Of a stretch of 64,000 nucleotides of DNA, positions 34,702 to 45,600 are shown one piece after another. The DNA comes from Streptomyces griseochromogenes. GTDB lineage: Bacteria > Actinomycetota > Actinomycetes > Streptomycetales > Streptomycetaceae. The position numbers and the translations under genes are program-made. The stretch spans positions 3,968,001 to 4,032,000 of the forward strand of contig NZ_CP016279.1 in assembly GCF_001542625.1 (NCBI RefSeq). The letters run 5' to 3'. Position 1 is the first letter of the stretch, and every line of letters begins with the position of its first letter. The notes under the pieces are model-generated. The model was not told the DNA's origin and made no database searches. It saw only the letters and a program-made list of their open reading frames with translations.

Positions 34702-36870
34702 GTGTCCGACCCCTTCTATGGAAACGGCATGCAGCCTTCCCGTGGCAAGTTGGACACCTGGTCCACCCGCTGCGACGCGCAACGAATTCGAGCAGTGATT
34801 CAAATGGCTGATATTCGCTACCTCGCAGAAGAGATTCATGACGTCAGGGACTGGATCAAAATCGCTGGGCAAGCCCTACTGACCCTGGAGAACAAGGATT
34901 CTCCTGATTTCCCTAGCTTTATTCGGAGCAAGGACAGTGGCTCCCCGCCAGACCCAGACAAGTCAGAACCAGCCAAGACGTCAACACACAGGTCGTTTGC
35001 TGCACTCATCGATTTCCTCCGCTTCCTCACTGAAGAGAGAAAGAAAGAGAACGAACCGGAGAAAGGAGAGAAGGAAGCGCGTGACCTTGCCGTGAGGCTG
35101 ATCAAAGGCTATTACGACAAAATAGGCTCAGAGGATATAAAACGGTACCGGGGAGATAATCCCTCAACATTCAGGGATGGCCACCTTCTTCTGGCCCTTG
35201 CACGCCTGAATATGGCCCGCACTCTCCTTGATATTGGGCCACCAGATGCCGAATTTAAGAAGGTAATTGGCGAAATGTCAGCCGCCATCGCTGAGGACAT
35301 TCGCAAGACCCGATTCAGTATTGACGAACAGTCTCGGCACCTATTTCACGATTACATAACGCTCTTCGCAGTGAGAGCTGCGGATACCGTCGGCTCCACC
35401 TATAAGGACGAGTCGATAGTCGCGGAGATAACTGACCTCTATCCAAATTTGGCTAGAACAGTGCATCAAGGCATCCTAGCCCAACTCGGCGCATACCATG
35501 CCCAGGATGCTTCGCGCTTCGACCCAGCGGAACTCGCTTTCCGGATATGTCTACTCCACAGGCTTGATGAACACGGGTTCGCACAGATTGGAGGCCCCAC
35601 GCTCAGTGTCATCAAGGAAGCGCAATCTTTGAACGGTTCTTGGCCTACCGCGAGGCGCGTGTTTCTCCAAAATCACCAGATCAATGGGCGCATGGGGGAA
35701 TTGCATGTGGGGAGCAATGACATAGCACTTGCTCTCGCAGTCATTCTCTGTGGTGAGATAAACCGAGGCCGGGGAGAAAACGTCCCTCTGATGCTTGATG
35801 TGCTTCACCGTGCTTTCCTCAACGCCAAGGCGAGCATTTCTGACCTAGGTGACAGGAAGGGATGGTCTAGTGACCGGACTCGCCCACAGGACCACGTGGA
35901 GTCATGGACTACTGCGGTGGTTCTGTCCTTCTTTGATCGCTACCACACAGCCTTGCGAAGGTTGCGGCAGCGAGAAATACTCGGAAAATACCCGTCAGTT
36001 ACATACGCTGACGCAGACGCTTTCCAGTGGCCGGATCTCACACCATCGATTCGTTCGGATCCATCCGATCCAGGAGCCGAGCGTACCTTCACGGTCCGCG
36101 ATCCCACAGCGAGTCGCAAGCTCAACGCGAAAATAACCGAAAAATTCCTCTCTCCCGTGAAAGATAGCCCCGTAAGGCGGCCGAAGAATATTTCTCTACT
36201 GCTCTCTGGTCCACCCGGGACAGGGAAGACGAGGCTCGTGGAAGAGATGGCGAAATCTCTTAACTGGCCTCTGCTAACTCTTTCTCCGCCTGACTTCCTT
36301 CAAGGTGGTCTTGAGAAATTTGAGGTCTCTTCGGCAAAGATCTTCGATGACTTGCAAAAGCTCCGTAGGGTGGTGGTTCTGTTTGACGAGTGCGAGGACT
36401 TTTTCCGCCGCCGGGAGACGGAGACTACAGCGGCCGTAAGCGAGAGGACAATGGGTGCATTCATCACCGCCGGGATGCTACCCAGACTGGTGCTCCTACG
36501 CGAGCAGGGCTGGCTCATTTTTGCCCTGTCAACTAACATATCGATCGATCAACTCGATCCCGCAGTCATCAGGCCCGGCAGGTTTGACTTCGAACAATAT
36601 CTCCCGCATCCGTCACAGTCGGCCCAGAAGGAATATATACGCACAGAGGGGTTGGATGAGGGTCTTGCTAAGCTTCTGGAGAACGTGTTGGGTAACTGGA
36701 CAGAGCGAGAACAAGAGCGCGGTCAACAGGATTATCAGCCAGTTTCCTTCCGCATCCTGGACGAACTCATCGCTTTCCTCAAAAGCAAAGAAGACGCTAG
36801 TGAGGAGGAGCTGGAGAGGGAGATACGTAGACGGATGAGTCCTGGACCTCCTCGACTTACGGATTCTTAA
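34702..36870 (+). CDS. Large AAA+ ATPase, AT-richer than surroundings
   Basis: A 722-residue protein. The first 480 residues are alpha-helical, charged and unlike anything I recognise. The last 240 are an AAA+ module: Walker A GPPGTGKT (about 503-510), Walker B VVVLFDECEDFF (about 556-567), sensor 1 FALSTN (about 607), and RPGRFDFEQY (about 622), the usual arginine-rich second-region motif. Base use is visibly AT-richer than its neighbours, indicating recent arrival. The GTG at 34702 (GGGGG upstream) is used; ATG 34804 is an alternative. No protease, nuclease or effector gene is fused or overlapping. Position on an integrative element near pentapeptide and membrane proteins would fit a defence or stress function, but the sequence does not prove one. 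Confidence 0.8.
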   Translation: MSDPFYGNGMQPSRGKLDTWSTRCDAQRIRAVIQMADIRYLAEEIHDVRDWIKIAGQALLTLENKDSPDFPSFIRSKDSGSPPDPDKSEPAKTSTHRSFAALIDFLRFLTEERKKENEPEKGEKEARDLAVRLIKGYYDKIGSEDIKRYRGDNPSTFRDGHLLLALARLNMARTLLDIGPPDAEFKKVIGEMSAAIAEDIRKTRFSIDEQSRHLFHDYITLFAVRAADTVGSTYKDESIVAEITDLYPNLARTVHQGILAQLGAYHAQDASRFDPAELAFRICLLHRLDEHGFAQIGGPTLSVIKEAQSLNGSWPTARRVFLQNHQINGRMGELHVGSNDIALALAVILCGEINRGRGENVPLMLDVLHRAFLNAKASISDLGDRKGWSSDRTRPQDHVESWTTAVVLSFFDRYHTALRRLRQREILGKYPSVTYADADAFQWPDLTPSIRSDPSDPGAERTFTVRDPTASRKLNAKITEKFLSPVKDSPVRRPKNISLLLSGPPGTGKTRLVEEMAKSLNWPLLTLSPPDFLQGGLEKFEVSSAKIFDDLQKLRRVVVLFDECEDFFRRRETETTAAVSERTMGAFITAGMLPRLVLLREQGWLIFALSTNISIDQLDPAVIRPGRFDFEQYLPHPSQSAQKEYIRTEGLDEGLAKLLENVLGNWTEREQERGQQDYQPVSFRILDELIAFLKSKEDASEEELEREIRRRMSPGPPRLTDS

Positions 36871-37106
36871 GTCCCCTCCGAGGCGTGGCCAGCGCTCGTC
36901 AGCGAGCGGTGACCCCCGACGTGGGCGTAACGGCGGCAAGGACGCCGATGCCGAGTATTGGTCGCGAGGACGCAGGTGGCCGGTCGCTCGCGGTCCCGCG
37001 GCCGGGTCCCTGCTCGTGTCCGTGGCCCCGGCCCGGGAATGCCGTTCGGCCTTACCCGGGACACCATGGAAATAGAACCGTTTCCACACCCTGGGGGTGA
37101 GCAACG

Positions 37107-38435
37107 ATGCCTGCCGGGATCGTCCCCGATTATCTGGCTTTGGTTCCTCCGGCTACGGCTGCTCATCTGTCCGCCGCCGGCGCAGGCCCCTCGGGTTCCA
37201 GCTCGACGCCCGTGTGGGCCGCGATCCTGGCCAGTTCCGTTGTCGGCGCTTGCGTGGCCGCCGCGACCAGCATCCTCACCACGAAATGGAGAAATAAGCA
37301 AGCGGACAAAGAAATGAGCCAAGCTGCGTCTCTGGCGGAGACACAAATGAGCGAAACTGCGCGTATAGCGGGCAATACCATCAGTGACGCACAACACCGC
37401 TTGAGAGACGAGCTCGATGCGCAGCGGGAGCGACTGGCGAAGCAGCTGGCGCAGGATAGGAGGAAGCTGCTGTCCGATCGGTTCGCCGCGATCTCCGTCC
37501 AGCTGGGGGATGACTCGCGTTCGGCGCGGCTGGCCGCGGTGTACGGGCTGGCGGGGCTGGCCGACGACTGGGACCAGCCGGACGAGGCAGGTCAGCGCCA
37601 GACCTGCATCGACGTCCTATGCGCGTACTTGCGGATGCCGGTCGCCCCCTACCCCGGTGACAAGGCGTGTGCCGAGGTGTTGGGCCCGTGGCGGGCCGAG
37701 CATGAGGTCCGGCACGCCATCGTCGGGCTTATCCGCGCCCATCTCCTCAGTGGTGCGCACAAGTCGTGGCAGGGATGTGACTTCGACTTCACCCGCGCGA
37801 CCTTCGATGGCGGCAGTTTCAAGGATGCCGAGTTCTGCAAGCGGGTGAGGTTCCACGGCGCGACCTTCCGTCCCGGCAACGGAGCGGAGGTGACGTTCGA
37901 GGAGGCGGCGTTCCGCCCCGGCTGCGAGGTGGAGTTCTGGGGAGCCACCTTCGCCGGCACCCGTTCCATCGTGTTCCGGAAGGCGAAGTTCACTGGCGGC
38001 TCGGTGATGTTCCGTGATGCCCACTTCAACGAGGGCGCCGTCGTGTTCGATGATGCCCAGTTCACCGGCGGAAAGGTCGATTTCAGTGGTGCTGAGTTCA
38101 GCGGCGGCGAGATCACGTTCAGGCACGCGCGTTTCGGCGGCGCCACCGTCCTGTTCGACAACTCCACCTACTCCGATGCCACGGTCGGCTTCTGGGATAC
38201 CAAGTTCAAGAAGGGGCAGGTCAGCTTCGACCGTGCGGCCTTCGGCCCGGGAAGCGGGAAGGTGGACTTCGGCGGCTCGTTCTTCATAGGGGCGGACGTA
38301 CAGCTCGAGACGGCGGCCTACAACGGCCTCTCCGTCAACCTCGCCCATGTGAGCGGGAGCCGGCCGCCGAAACTCCCTCCGGGACCCCGTCGAGGACTAT
38401 CCCGGCCGTCGAAATTCCCCTCCGCGGCTGCGTAA
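37107..38435 (+). CDS. Membrane-anchored pentapeptide-repeat-like protein
   Basis: A 442-residue protein with ATG start after GGGGGTGAG. One membrane helix (VWAAILASSVVGACVAAATS, about 36-55) is followed by a coiled coil (about 60-115, DELDAQRERLAKQLAQDRRK) and an alpha-helical linker (about 120-210). From about 215 a run of degenerate repeats of about 10 residues appears: CDFDFTRATFDGGSFKDAEF, ATFRPGNGAEVTFEEAAF, then AKFTGGSVMFRDAHFNEGAV and VDFSGAEFSGGEITFRHARF. This is the pattern of pentapeptide-type right-handed beta helices with central Phe. It should sit on the cytoplasmic face of the membrane. It follows the AAA+ gene by 236 bases on the same strand; co-function is possible. The last 35 residues are Pro/Arg-rich. 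Confidence 0.75.
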   Translation: MPAGIVPDYLALVPPATAAHLSAAGAGPSGSSSTPVWAAILASSVVGACVAAATSILTTKWRNKQADKEMSQAASLAETQMSETARIAGNTISDAQHRLRDELDAQRERLAKQLAQDRRKLLSDRFAAISVQLGDDSRSARLAAVYGLAGLADDWDQPDEAGQRQTCIDVLCAYLRMPVAPYPGDKACAEVLGPWRAEHEVRHAIVGLIRAHLLSGAHKSWQGCDFDFTRATFDGGSFKDAEFCKRVRFHGATFRPGNGAEVTFEEAAFRPGCEVEFWGATFAGTRSIVFRKAKFTGGSVMFRDAHFNEGAVVFDDAQFTGGKVDFSGAEFSGGEITFRHARFGGATVLFDNSTYSDATVGFWDTKFKKGQVSFDRAAFGPGSGKVDFGGSFFIGADVQLETAAYNGLSVNLAHVSGSRPPKLPPGPRRGLSRPSKFPSAAA

Positions 38436-38867
38436 ACGGTCGGAACTTGCCGCCTGAAGCTGCTCAGCAGGTTTCCGCAGTCATCCCCGCACGGCCAGGG
38501 GTCACCGTCCGTACAGCGGTGGATTTCAGTAGGGTCGGGGACTGGCACATGGTGGCGTGATGCTCCGTTTCCAGTCCCCGCCGCTACTCTCCGTCGGCGC
38601 GGAAAAACGGTTGGACGCTGGCAGAGGGGGGCTGGATGCGGGCCCGGACCGCGTCCACCGGCTGCTGAACCGGATCGCTGGACACGTCGACGCCCGACGG
38701 GTAGATAAGCACATGAAGCCTATGGTGGAGACGGTTCTCTTGGTCGAAAACCCATCTACCAGAGGCTTCACCACGTTGTCAGCCCGACCGCCGGACTCAA
38801 CAGCCAGGAGGTGACGGCCTGCAAAGCGCAACGAGCGAGGCCCCCGGGCTGTTGATCGAGATGCGCG
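38436..38867. other. Intergenic stretch of 430 bases
   Basis: Frames on both strands are open but show no family pattern. A segment around 38560-38810 may be old transposon DNA, as it directly precedes a transposase remnant. Confidence 0.35.
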
Positions 38868-39273
38868 CCGACTACTCCCAGAAGCCCGCCGGCACGGCGT
38901 GAACGTGCAGCTGGTCACCGATCCGGACGGCAGGCTGCTGTGGATCTCACCCGCGTTGCCGGGCCGAACCCACGACCTGGCCGCCGCCCGCACCCACCGG
39001 ATCATCCGCATCTGCGAGCGTCAGGGCGTCCCCGTCCTGGCCGACCTCGCCTACCAGGGCGGCGGCCCCTGGGTGACCACGGGCATCAAGCGCAGACCCC
39101 TGCAGGAACTCACCCTCACCGAGAAGACCCTGAACCGTGCCCTGGCCGCGGGCACCGGTCGAGCGCGGCGTCGCTCGCCTGAAGTCCTGGCGGATCTTTC
39201 GCAGATCCCGGTGGAGTCCCAACCGCATGACGTCAATTGCCAAGGCCATCCTCACCCTGGAGCGGCAACGCTG
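38868..39273 (+). pseudogene. IS5-family (DDE_Tnp_4) transposase remnant, C-terminal half
   Basis: The frame NVQLVTDPDGRLLWISPALP, GRTHDLAAARTHRIIRICER, QGVPVLADLAYQGGGPW is the catalytic core of a DDE_Tnp_4 transposase. After a frameshift near 39160 it continues PVERGVARLKSWRIFRRSR, then NRMTSIAKAILTLERQR and a stop at 39273. Another frameshift near 38885 separates DYSQK. The N-terminal half is missing. Confidence 0.75.
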
Positions 39274-39383
39274 AAGAAGCTCATTGACGCAATACGCGGG
39301 CCTCTGGTTTCTCACCCCGCACAGGAGGTAACGGACCTGCTGCTCCGCTGAGCCGCCGGTCGACGTGGGTACCCGCTCTGGGG

Positions 39384-42300
39384 TCACACGGTGGGGTTAC
39401 CGCCGAGCGCCCCGGCGAGGGTCACGATGAGGTTGGCTCCGCCCCGCCCGTCCGGGTCGGCGATCTCCGGTGGGTGCGCCAGTGGAGCACCCGGGGCGTG
39501 GGGGTCGGGTCCGGGCCAGAGGGGTAGCAGCTTGCCCAGGCCGCCTGCCGCGAGGACGTCGGTGAAGGCTTCGTGGGCGGAAGTGGGCTGGTGCAGGCGC
39601 ACCCAGTCCGCCGTTGGGGCGCCGACCGTGCTCGGTGCGGCGCCGCCGCCGACACCGCCTGTTCCCGCTGCCACACCCAGGTGGGCTGCCATGAGCTCCT
39701 TGCGGTGTGCGCGGATCGCCGTGCCGGCGCCCCGGTCGAGCTGCCAGTCGGTGAGGACGACGTCGTTTGCACCGTCGAAGGTCATGCCGCGTCGGCTGAG
39801 CGTGCTGGTGCCGCTGATGAGCCATACGTCGTCGACGATGACCGTCGTGGTGCGCAGGACCAGGGGCCTGCCCGGAATGCCCATCGGGTGTGCGATGAGG
39901 ACGCGGGGGCGGGTACCGCCGCCGGGTGCGGTCACGTTGCCTGCCGCGGCCTGGAGGGCTTGGGCCACCTGAGTGCGCGCGCTGTGGAAGTACATCGACC
40001 AGGGCTCGTAGCCGTGCGTGAACGGTGGCGTGCGCGGGACGAGGATCACCGCCCGCAGGCGTGGCTCGCTGCTGAGGCGGTTCGCGAGTTCGGTGAACAG
40101 ATCGACCGCAGCCGCGCCGTCGGCGGGGGCGCCTTGCGTGTGCGACGTCGGTGCCAGCAGCGGCGTCTCGATGTAGACGAGCCGGCGTGCGTGGCGGATC
40201 GCCCGCAGCAGCGCCCACTGGGCGTCGCGGCGCCCGTGCTTGCAGGTGCGGATCTCCCGGGTCAACTGGCGGGCGATCTCCGGCCGGTTGGGGAGCGTCG
40301 GGTAGGAGGGCAGTTCGTTGGTGACGAAGTTTTCGACCGCGGCCGTGTCGTCGTCGGGGATGAGTGCAAGCTCGGGCGTCTCGACGTACGCGGGTACGGT
40401 CTGCAGCACGGCGCCCGCGATCGATGACGGCGTGGCGGGTGGGGCCGGGGGCATGGATGCGGTGTTGGCCTGCAACAGCACCCAGTTGGACGGGGCGCCG
40501 GTGTTGGGCCCCCCTCCCAACGGCCCGGCGACGTCGGCCGTCGGTACGACCGGGCGTGCACGGTGCGCGGCCGCTGCCCACAGGTCGAAGCCGAGCTGGG
40601 ACGAGGCTCCCACGCCTGGCGCGTGGACCTCGTGTGCGCCCGCCGCGGCCGGGTTGGCGATGCGGTAGGAGTGGGTGTCGGTCTCGCTGGTGAGCCAGCC
40701 GCCGGTGAGCACCGACCGATAGAGGTCGGCACCGGCGGTAGCCGGCAACTGGGCTGCGAGCAGCGATTCCGTACGGGCCATGGTGGGCAGGCGGGGAGCC
40801 CGGCGAGGGTTCTGGTCGGTCGTCATCTGCCGGACGACGCTCTGGACGAAGGCGACCGGGTCGGCGAACGTGGTGGACAGCGTGAACGAGCCGGTCGCCG
40901 GCGAGCCGAGCAGCGGGGCGTCCGCCACGCCGCGCCAGAACTGGGCGGCCAGCAGGTTCGTCGGCGCACCGGCCGGACGGGGGACGTCAGCGGTGACAGG
41001 CCACGACAGGTTCGACACCAGCTTGACCTTCGGCCGACCACCTCCGGTGGGCAGCCAGGTCACGGTGGCATCGGCCCGCAGGTGCGCGGATCCGCCGCGC
41101 ACGGGCGTCGTGCCCAGTGAGAACGGGTCGGTGAGGACGATCGTGTCGGTGCCGCCGGTGACGACGGCGGCTCCGCCGTCGGCGCGCAGCAGCAGCGGTT
41201 GCTCGTCCGGGCCGGTACCGAGCAGGACCTTGACGGGGTAAAGGCGCACAGCGGCGCCGACGGGCAGTCCGGGGGGCAGCGTCACCAGGACGTCGTTGCC
41301 ACCGGCGATCCATTGCGCAGTCGTGGCGGTGCGCAAGGCGGCGCACCGGCCGAGGACGTCTGCGTCGCTGCCGGCCACAGGCACGGCGGCAGGGCTGGTG
41401 GGCCATCGGCCGGAGTTCCCGGGGGAGACGGCGAGCGGCCATTTCCCGTCGTCGAACATCACGCTCGCCGCGAAGACCGGACCGGACGTGAAGGTGCCCG
41501 ACGGGTTGCCGCCCTGGAGGCCGAGGATCGCCTGTGCGAAGAAGCCGAGGCAGGAACGGCCGTCGGGGAGCAGGGTGACCGGGCTGCCGTCGCGCACCGC
41601 GGGCGCCTCCTCCCCGGCGGTCGTCGCGTCCACGCCGGTGACACCGTCGCGGGTCGTCGTGGTGCGGTTGCCGAGCAGGTGAAAGGCCGGGTCGGTGATG
41701 GTGACACGCAGCCAGTCGCGGACGGGCGTGCGGGTTCCGGCGGACGGCCTGCTGAGCGGGGTGGTGGCCATGCGGCCGACGGTGCTCCAGCCGAAGCGCA
41801 GCAGGGTGGCCGGTGGTGGTGTCTGAGCGCCGTCGGGGTCGGCTCGGGCGCTGAGCACGGCCCCGGCCGGCCAGGAGTACGGCCTGCTGTCGTCGAGATG
41901 GGTGCCCTCGGTGCGGGATCCGGCGGTGCCGGTGTAGAAGCTGAGTCCGGTGTTGGGGCCGGGTGGGTCGGTCCAGGGCCTGCCGTGGAGGTCGACGAGG
42001 TGGACGAAGGTGCCGGCGCTCACGCTCGCGGCGATGGCCTGCGGGGTGCCCGTGGTCGCCCCACCGGGCGGCTGTGCGCCGAGGGCGGGGGTCCGGGTGA
42101 GGACCTCGGCGACCTGGGCGGCGAAGGCGAAGGGGTCGATGATGATGCCGTGCTCGTCGTGGAAGCTCACTTCTCCCGCCGGCATGAGCAGTTCTGCTGC
42201 GGCCAGGGAGAACGCCTGGGTCAGGGGAGTGGTGAGGTTGCGGACGAGGATGGTGGCGGGAACCGGGCGCAGCGACTGGTCGGGTGCTCCGCCGGTCTGC

Positions 42301-42626
42301 AGGGCTGCTACCCATTCCCGTTCCAGGCGCAGTCGTGCCTGAGGGTGGACGCGCAGTACGGCGCAGGGGGCGCTTGCGGGTTCGGCGGGGCTGCCGTCGA
42401 GGCGGGACAGGCCCAGCCGGCTCCCGTCGGCCACGGGCAGCAGCATCCCGGCGAGGGGCGCGTACCAGCTGGTCATCGTGGTGAACGTCAGCCTGTTCTC
42501 GTCCGTGGCGGGCGGTGTCTGGGTCCAGGCGGGGGAGAGGAGCGGGCCTGTCAGACCGAGTGTCGCGAGGCCGTCGGTGTTCAGGCGCCGGCGGATGTCG
42601 GCCTGTCCGGCCACGGTGAGGGTCAT
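39384..42626 (-). CDS. Giant-operon protein 3, about 1080 residues, with phospholipase-D-like C-terminal region
   Basis: ATG at 42626 overlaps the stop of the upstream gene (ATGA); the frame is open beyond it but that is inside the neighbour. Residues 1 to about 790 are beta-rich with no family I know. From about 803 it resembles phospholipase-D proteins: ALLRAIRHARRLVYIETPLL, then LRAVILVPRTPPFTHGYEPW, then LRTTTVIVDDVWLISGTSTL with SRRGMTFDGANDVVLTD. In active PLD the last segment is H-x-K-x4-D; here the His and Lys positions read Arg and Thr, while Asp and the small-residue loop remain. It may thus bind lipid or phosphodiester without cutting it. No signal peptide or membrane helix. Last gene of the operon. 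Confidence 0.75.
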   Translation of the reverse strand: MTLTVAGQADIRRRLNTDGLATLGLTGPLLSPAWTQTPPATDENRLTFTTMTSWYAPLAGMLLPVADGSRLGLSRLDGSPAEPASAPCAVLRVHPQARLRLEREWVAALQTGGAPDQSLRPVPATILVRNLTTPLTQAFSLAAAELLMPAGEVSFHDEHGIIIDPFAFAAQVAEVLTRTPALGAQPPGGATTGTPQAIAASVSAGTFVHLVDLHGRPWTDPPGPNTGLSFYTGTAGSRTEGTHLDDSRPYSWPAGAVLSARADPDGAQTPPPATLLRFGWSTVGRMATTPLSRPSAGTRTPVRDWLRVTITDPAFHLLGNRTTTTRDGVTGVDATTAGEEAPAVRDGSPVTLLPDGRSCLGFFAQAILGLQGGNPSGTFTSGPVFAASVMFDDGKWPLAVSPGNSGRWPTSPAAVPVAGSDADVLGRCAALRTATTAQWIAGGNDVLVTLPPGLPVGAAVRLYPVKVLLGTGPDEQPLLLRADGGAAVVTGGTDTIVLTDPFSLGTTPVRGGSAHLRADATVTWLPTGGGRPKVKLVSNLSWPVTADVPRPAGAPTNLLAAQFWRGVADAPLLGSPATGSFTLSTTFADPVAFVQSVVRQMTTDQNPRRAPRLPTMARTESLLAAQLPATAGADLYRSVLTGGWLTSETDTHSYRIANPAAAGAHEVHAPGVGASSQLGFDLWAAAAHRARPVVPTADVAGPLGGGPNTGAPSNWVLLQANTASMPPAPPATPSSIAGAVLQTVPAYVETPELALIPDDDTAAVENFVTNELPSYPTLPNRPEIARQLTREIRTCKHGRRDAQWALLRAIRHARRLVYIETPLLAPTSHTQGAPADGAAAVDLFTELANRLSSEPRLRAVILVPRTPPFTHGYEPWSMYFHSARTQVAQALQAAAGNVTAPGGGTRPRVLIAHPMGIPGRPLVLRTTTVIVDDVWLISGTSTLSRRGMTFDGANDVVLTDWQLDRGAGTAIRAHRKELMAAHLGVAAGTGGVGGGAAPSTVGAPTADWVRLHQPTSAHEAFTDVLAAGGLGKLLPLWPGPDPHAPGAPLAHPPEIADPDGRGGANLIVTLAGALGGNPTV

Positions 42627-45600
42627 GTGGTCACCTGGTGTGCGGTGGCGGAGGAGCCGTCGGAGTTGGTCAGCTGGAGCGCGACGTCCAGGGCGGACTC
42701 GGCTCGCAGCCACATCAGGATCCGGGCCGTGCCGTCGATGCGGCCGATCGCGAAGTCTGCGGGATCGAGCAGTGGGTCGGGCATTCCTGCCGCCGTCGGG
42801 ACGGTCGGGATGCCCGTCACGGCGAACGTCAGCATGGTGGCCGGCCCCACCGGGAAGGAGGCGCGCCGGATCCGGACCTTCAGGACCCAGTCGTGTGCCG
42901 GATCGGGCGGCAGGGGGATGTTGGTGTCGATCCTCAGATGCGCGATGCCCCCGTTCCGTACGGCGACGAGGTGCACGACGGGATGTGGGTCCGGCACGTG
43001 GGCCGGTACGTCGATGACGGCGTGGGTGGCGCGGTCCAGCGGATCGGTGAGGTCGACGGCCAGGCCGAGCGCCTGTCCGTCGAGTCGGTCGAGCCGTAGA
43101 TGCAAGACGTCCTCCACGTAGCCGGCGGGCTCGCCGCTGCCGGCGAACACGGAGGCCGAGGAGAATCCAGGCACCGCGCTCAGGGAGGACCGGAAGCGGA
43201 CCGGCGCGGTGCGCGCGGCGGTGACGGAGAAGGCCAGCGAGAAGTCGCCGATGTCCGAACCGCGCCGCAGGGCATCGGTGTCCACCCGTACGACGGCCGT
43301 CGTGCCGGTGCTCCCTGGCACGTTCGGTGTCAGGGTGAGCGCCGGTGCCGCCGGCGGCGGGTTGAGCAGGGCATACGAGCGTGACGCGGTGGACGGGACG
43401 GCCATCCCCGCGTGTTCGGGATCATCGGTGGTGAGGGCGACGACGCGGTACTGCAGGCGTGTCCAGCCGACGGGTGCGGTGGTGTCGGTGAACGTGGTCG
43501 TCCGCCAGGATGCGGGAGCGGTGGGGACGGTGGCGACGACTTCCATCGTGCCGGTGTGCCGGGCCAGGACGGCGTTGGTGGCACGGTGGATGCGCAGGGT
43601 GCTCACCGGGACGGCGCCGCCGACGTTCACGGTCAGCCGCGGATGACCCTGGTCGTCGAGGCTTGCGGTGATCTCCGGTTGCGCGGGCTGAAGGGGACGC
43701 GGGATCGCATAGGCGAAGAACGCCTTGCGGCCGTCGGCGTCCGGTTCCGGCCAGGCGGAGACGAGGTTCGCCTCGCTCACTCCGGCCACGACGTAGCAAT
43801 GGATGAGTGAACTGCCGCGCGGGAGCAGGGACTCGCATCGCATGGTGCCGTCGGTCTGCGGGACCGGCAGTACCGGGTCGGTGCCGAGTTTCCGGAACGC
43901 CGCTTTGAGTCCCGGCAGGTTGTTCGGGTCCTTGTACAGATCGAACAGCGCCTGCATGCGCGTGGACAGCTGCTCGGTGAGCACGGGGCCGGGCTTGCCA
44001 CAGGCGGCCAGCAGGGCGGCCTCGGTCGCCTCGTACACCCGGTAGCGCCACGCGCCGGTCGGGGTCCAGCTCACGGGGGCGTACGACAGTCCGGCGGCGT
44101 CCGGGAGGGACGCCCGCTCGGGGTACACGAGGGGTAGGGGGGCGGGCACGGGCGGGGGCAGGGGACTGGCGGCGATGGCGGCTTCGCGCGGATGCGACCA
44201 CGCGCTCCATTCCCCCGGCCGTACCGTCTCCTCTGCCTGGGCGTACACGGCGACGGCGAGTTCCGGGTTGCTGCCGTAGGTTGCCGGAAGGCCGGACAGC
44301 TCGATGCGGTAGCGGCGGTCGTCGCCTTGCGCGGGGTCGAGCGGGGTGACGGGCGTGTCGTCGTCGTGTACGGCGGTGACGGTGATCCCGGCGGGCGGCG
44401 CGGCCGGTGTGCCGTCGGCGGCGAAGGACAGGAAGACGTCGGCGACGGTGGCCGTTCCGCCCTGTGGGGCAGGCAGCGGCGCGTCGTACGGCGCAGGGGG
44501 CCCGGGTGTGGGCGGGTAGATGTCGACGGCCAGGCGCAAGCGGGCCAGCGAACGTTCGCGCCGGTTCCACACGACCTCAGTGGTGACCGCCATGTCGCAC
44601 GGATCGGTGTCCCCGGGACCGGCCGTGGCACGGGCCCGTACGGTGGCGACGGCAGGGGTCTGGACGTCGGGGGCGGCAAGGGAGAGCCACGCCGTCGACC
44701 ACGCGCTCCACTGACCGAACAGGTCGGTGGCGGCGGCCGCGTACTGAAAGGCCCCCGGTGAGCCGCTGATGGGCCGGTCGACGCCACTGTCGCGCAGCAT
44801 GACGGTGCCGGGCAGCAGCTCGGGGTCGGGCGGGTCCTGCGGCCGGCGTACGGGCTCGGCGGAGCCGATGGGGATCCAGCCCTCCGCCTGGGGGTGCTCC
44901 CGCAGCGCGTAGTGGCCGGTGCCGGGGCCGTCGAAACGGGCCAGGCCGTATGCGGACGGGCGTGGTTGCCCGGGCACCGGGGTCGGCCGTGTCGTGCGGA
45001 TCACCACGTTGGCCCGGTACGGCGCGTCGACGGCGTCCGTGCCCTCTTCGAAGGACGTTCGGGGTGTCAGCGGCGTGGGCGGTGACGGTGCTGCGCGCAG
45101 ACGTGGGGCCAGAGCGATGGCGACGAGTTCTCGCTCCACGTCAGCGGTGTCGTACTGCAGGGGAGGCCCGCCCGCGAGCCACGGCCAGGGCCATGGGGAG
45201 GGCACCGGGAAGCGGATCTGCCCGTGCCAGGGAACGGTGACCATGTAGTCGTAGCCGTCATGTGCCACATTGCGGTCGGGCAACGTGTCGCCGGTGCCGA
45301 AGCCCAGAGCCAGGCCGGCCCAGATGTCGCAGGCGACGGCCGCTGACAGCGATTGCAAGGGACGTACCGTCACGTGTGAGATGTTCTGGCCGCTCAGCGG
45401 CTGAGAGCGGGTACCGACGACTTGGCGCAGCTCGTCGAGCTTGTGCGCGACCTCGTGCGTGATCTGGCCGGCGACGAGCGGTGGCGGGTAGGCGGCCATC
45501 GCCTCGGCCAGGTCGGGCAGCACGTACTCCTGCATCTCCTTGACCAGGAGTTCGGGGTCCGGGGGCCGCCAGGGCGGGATTCCGGTGAGCGGGGCCCAGC

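Noticed and set aside
41199..43121. Long plus-strand open frame opposite giant gene 3
   Set aside because: Gly/Arg-rich composition with no motif; the minus-strand reading has coherent domains and coupled starts. The same holds for plus frames at 47000-48289, 49484-50887 and 50987-52714.
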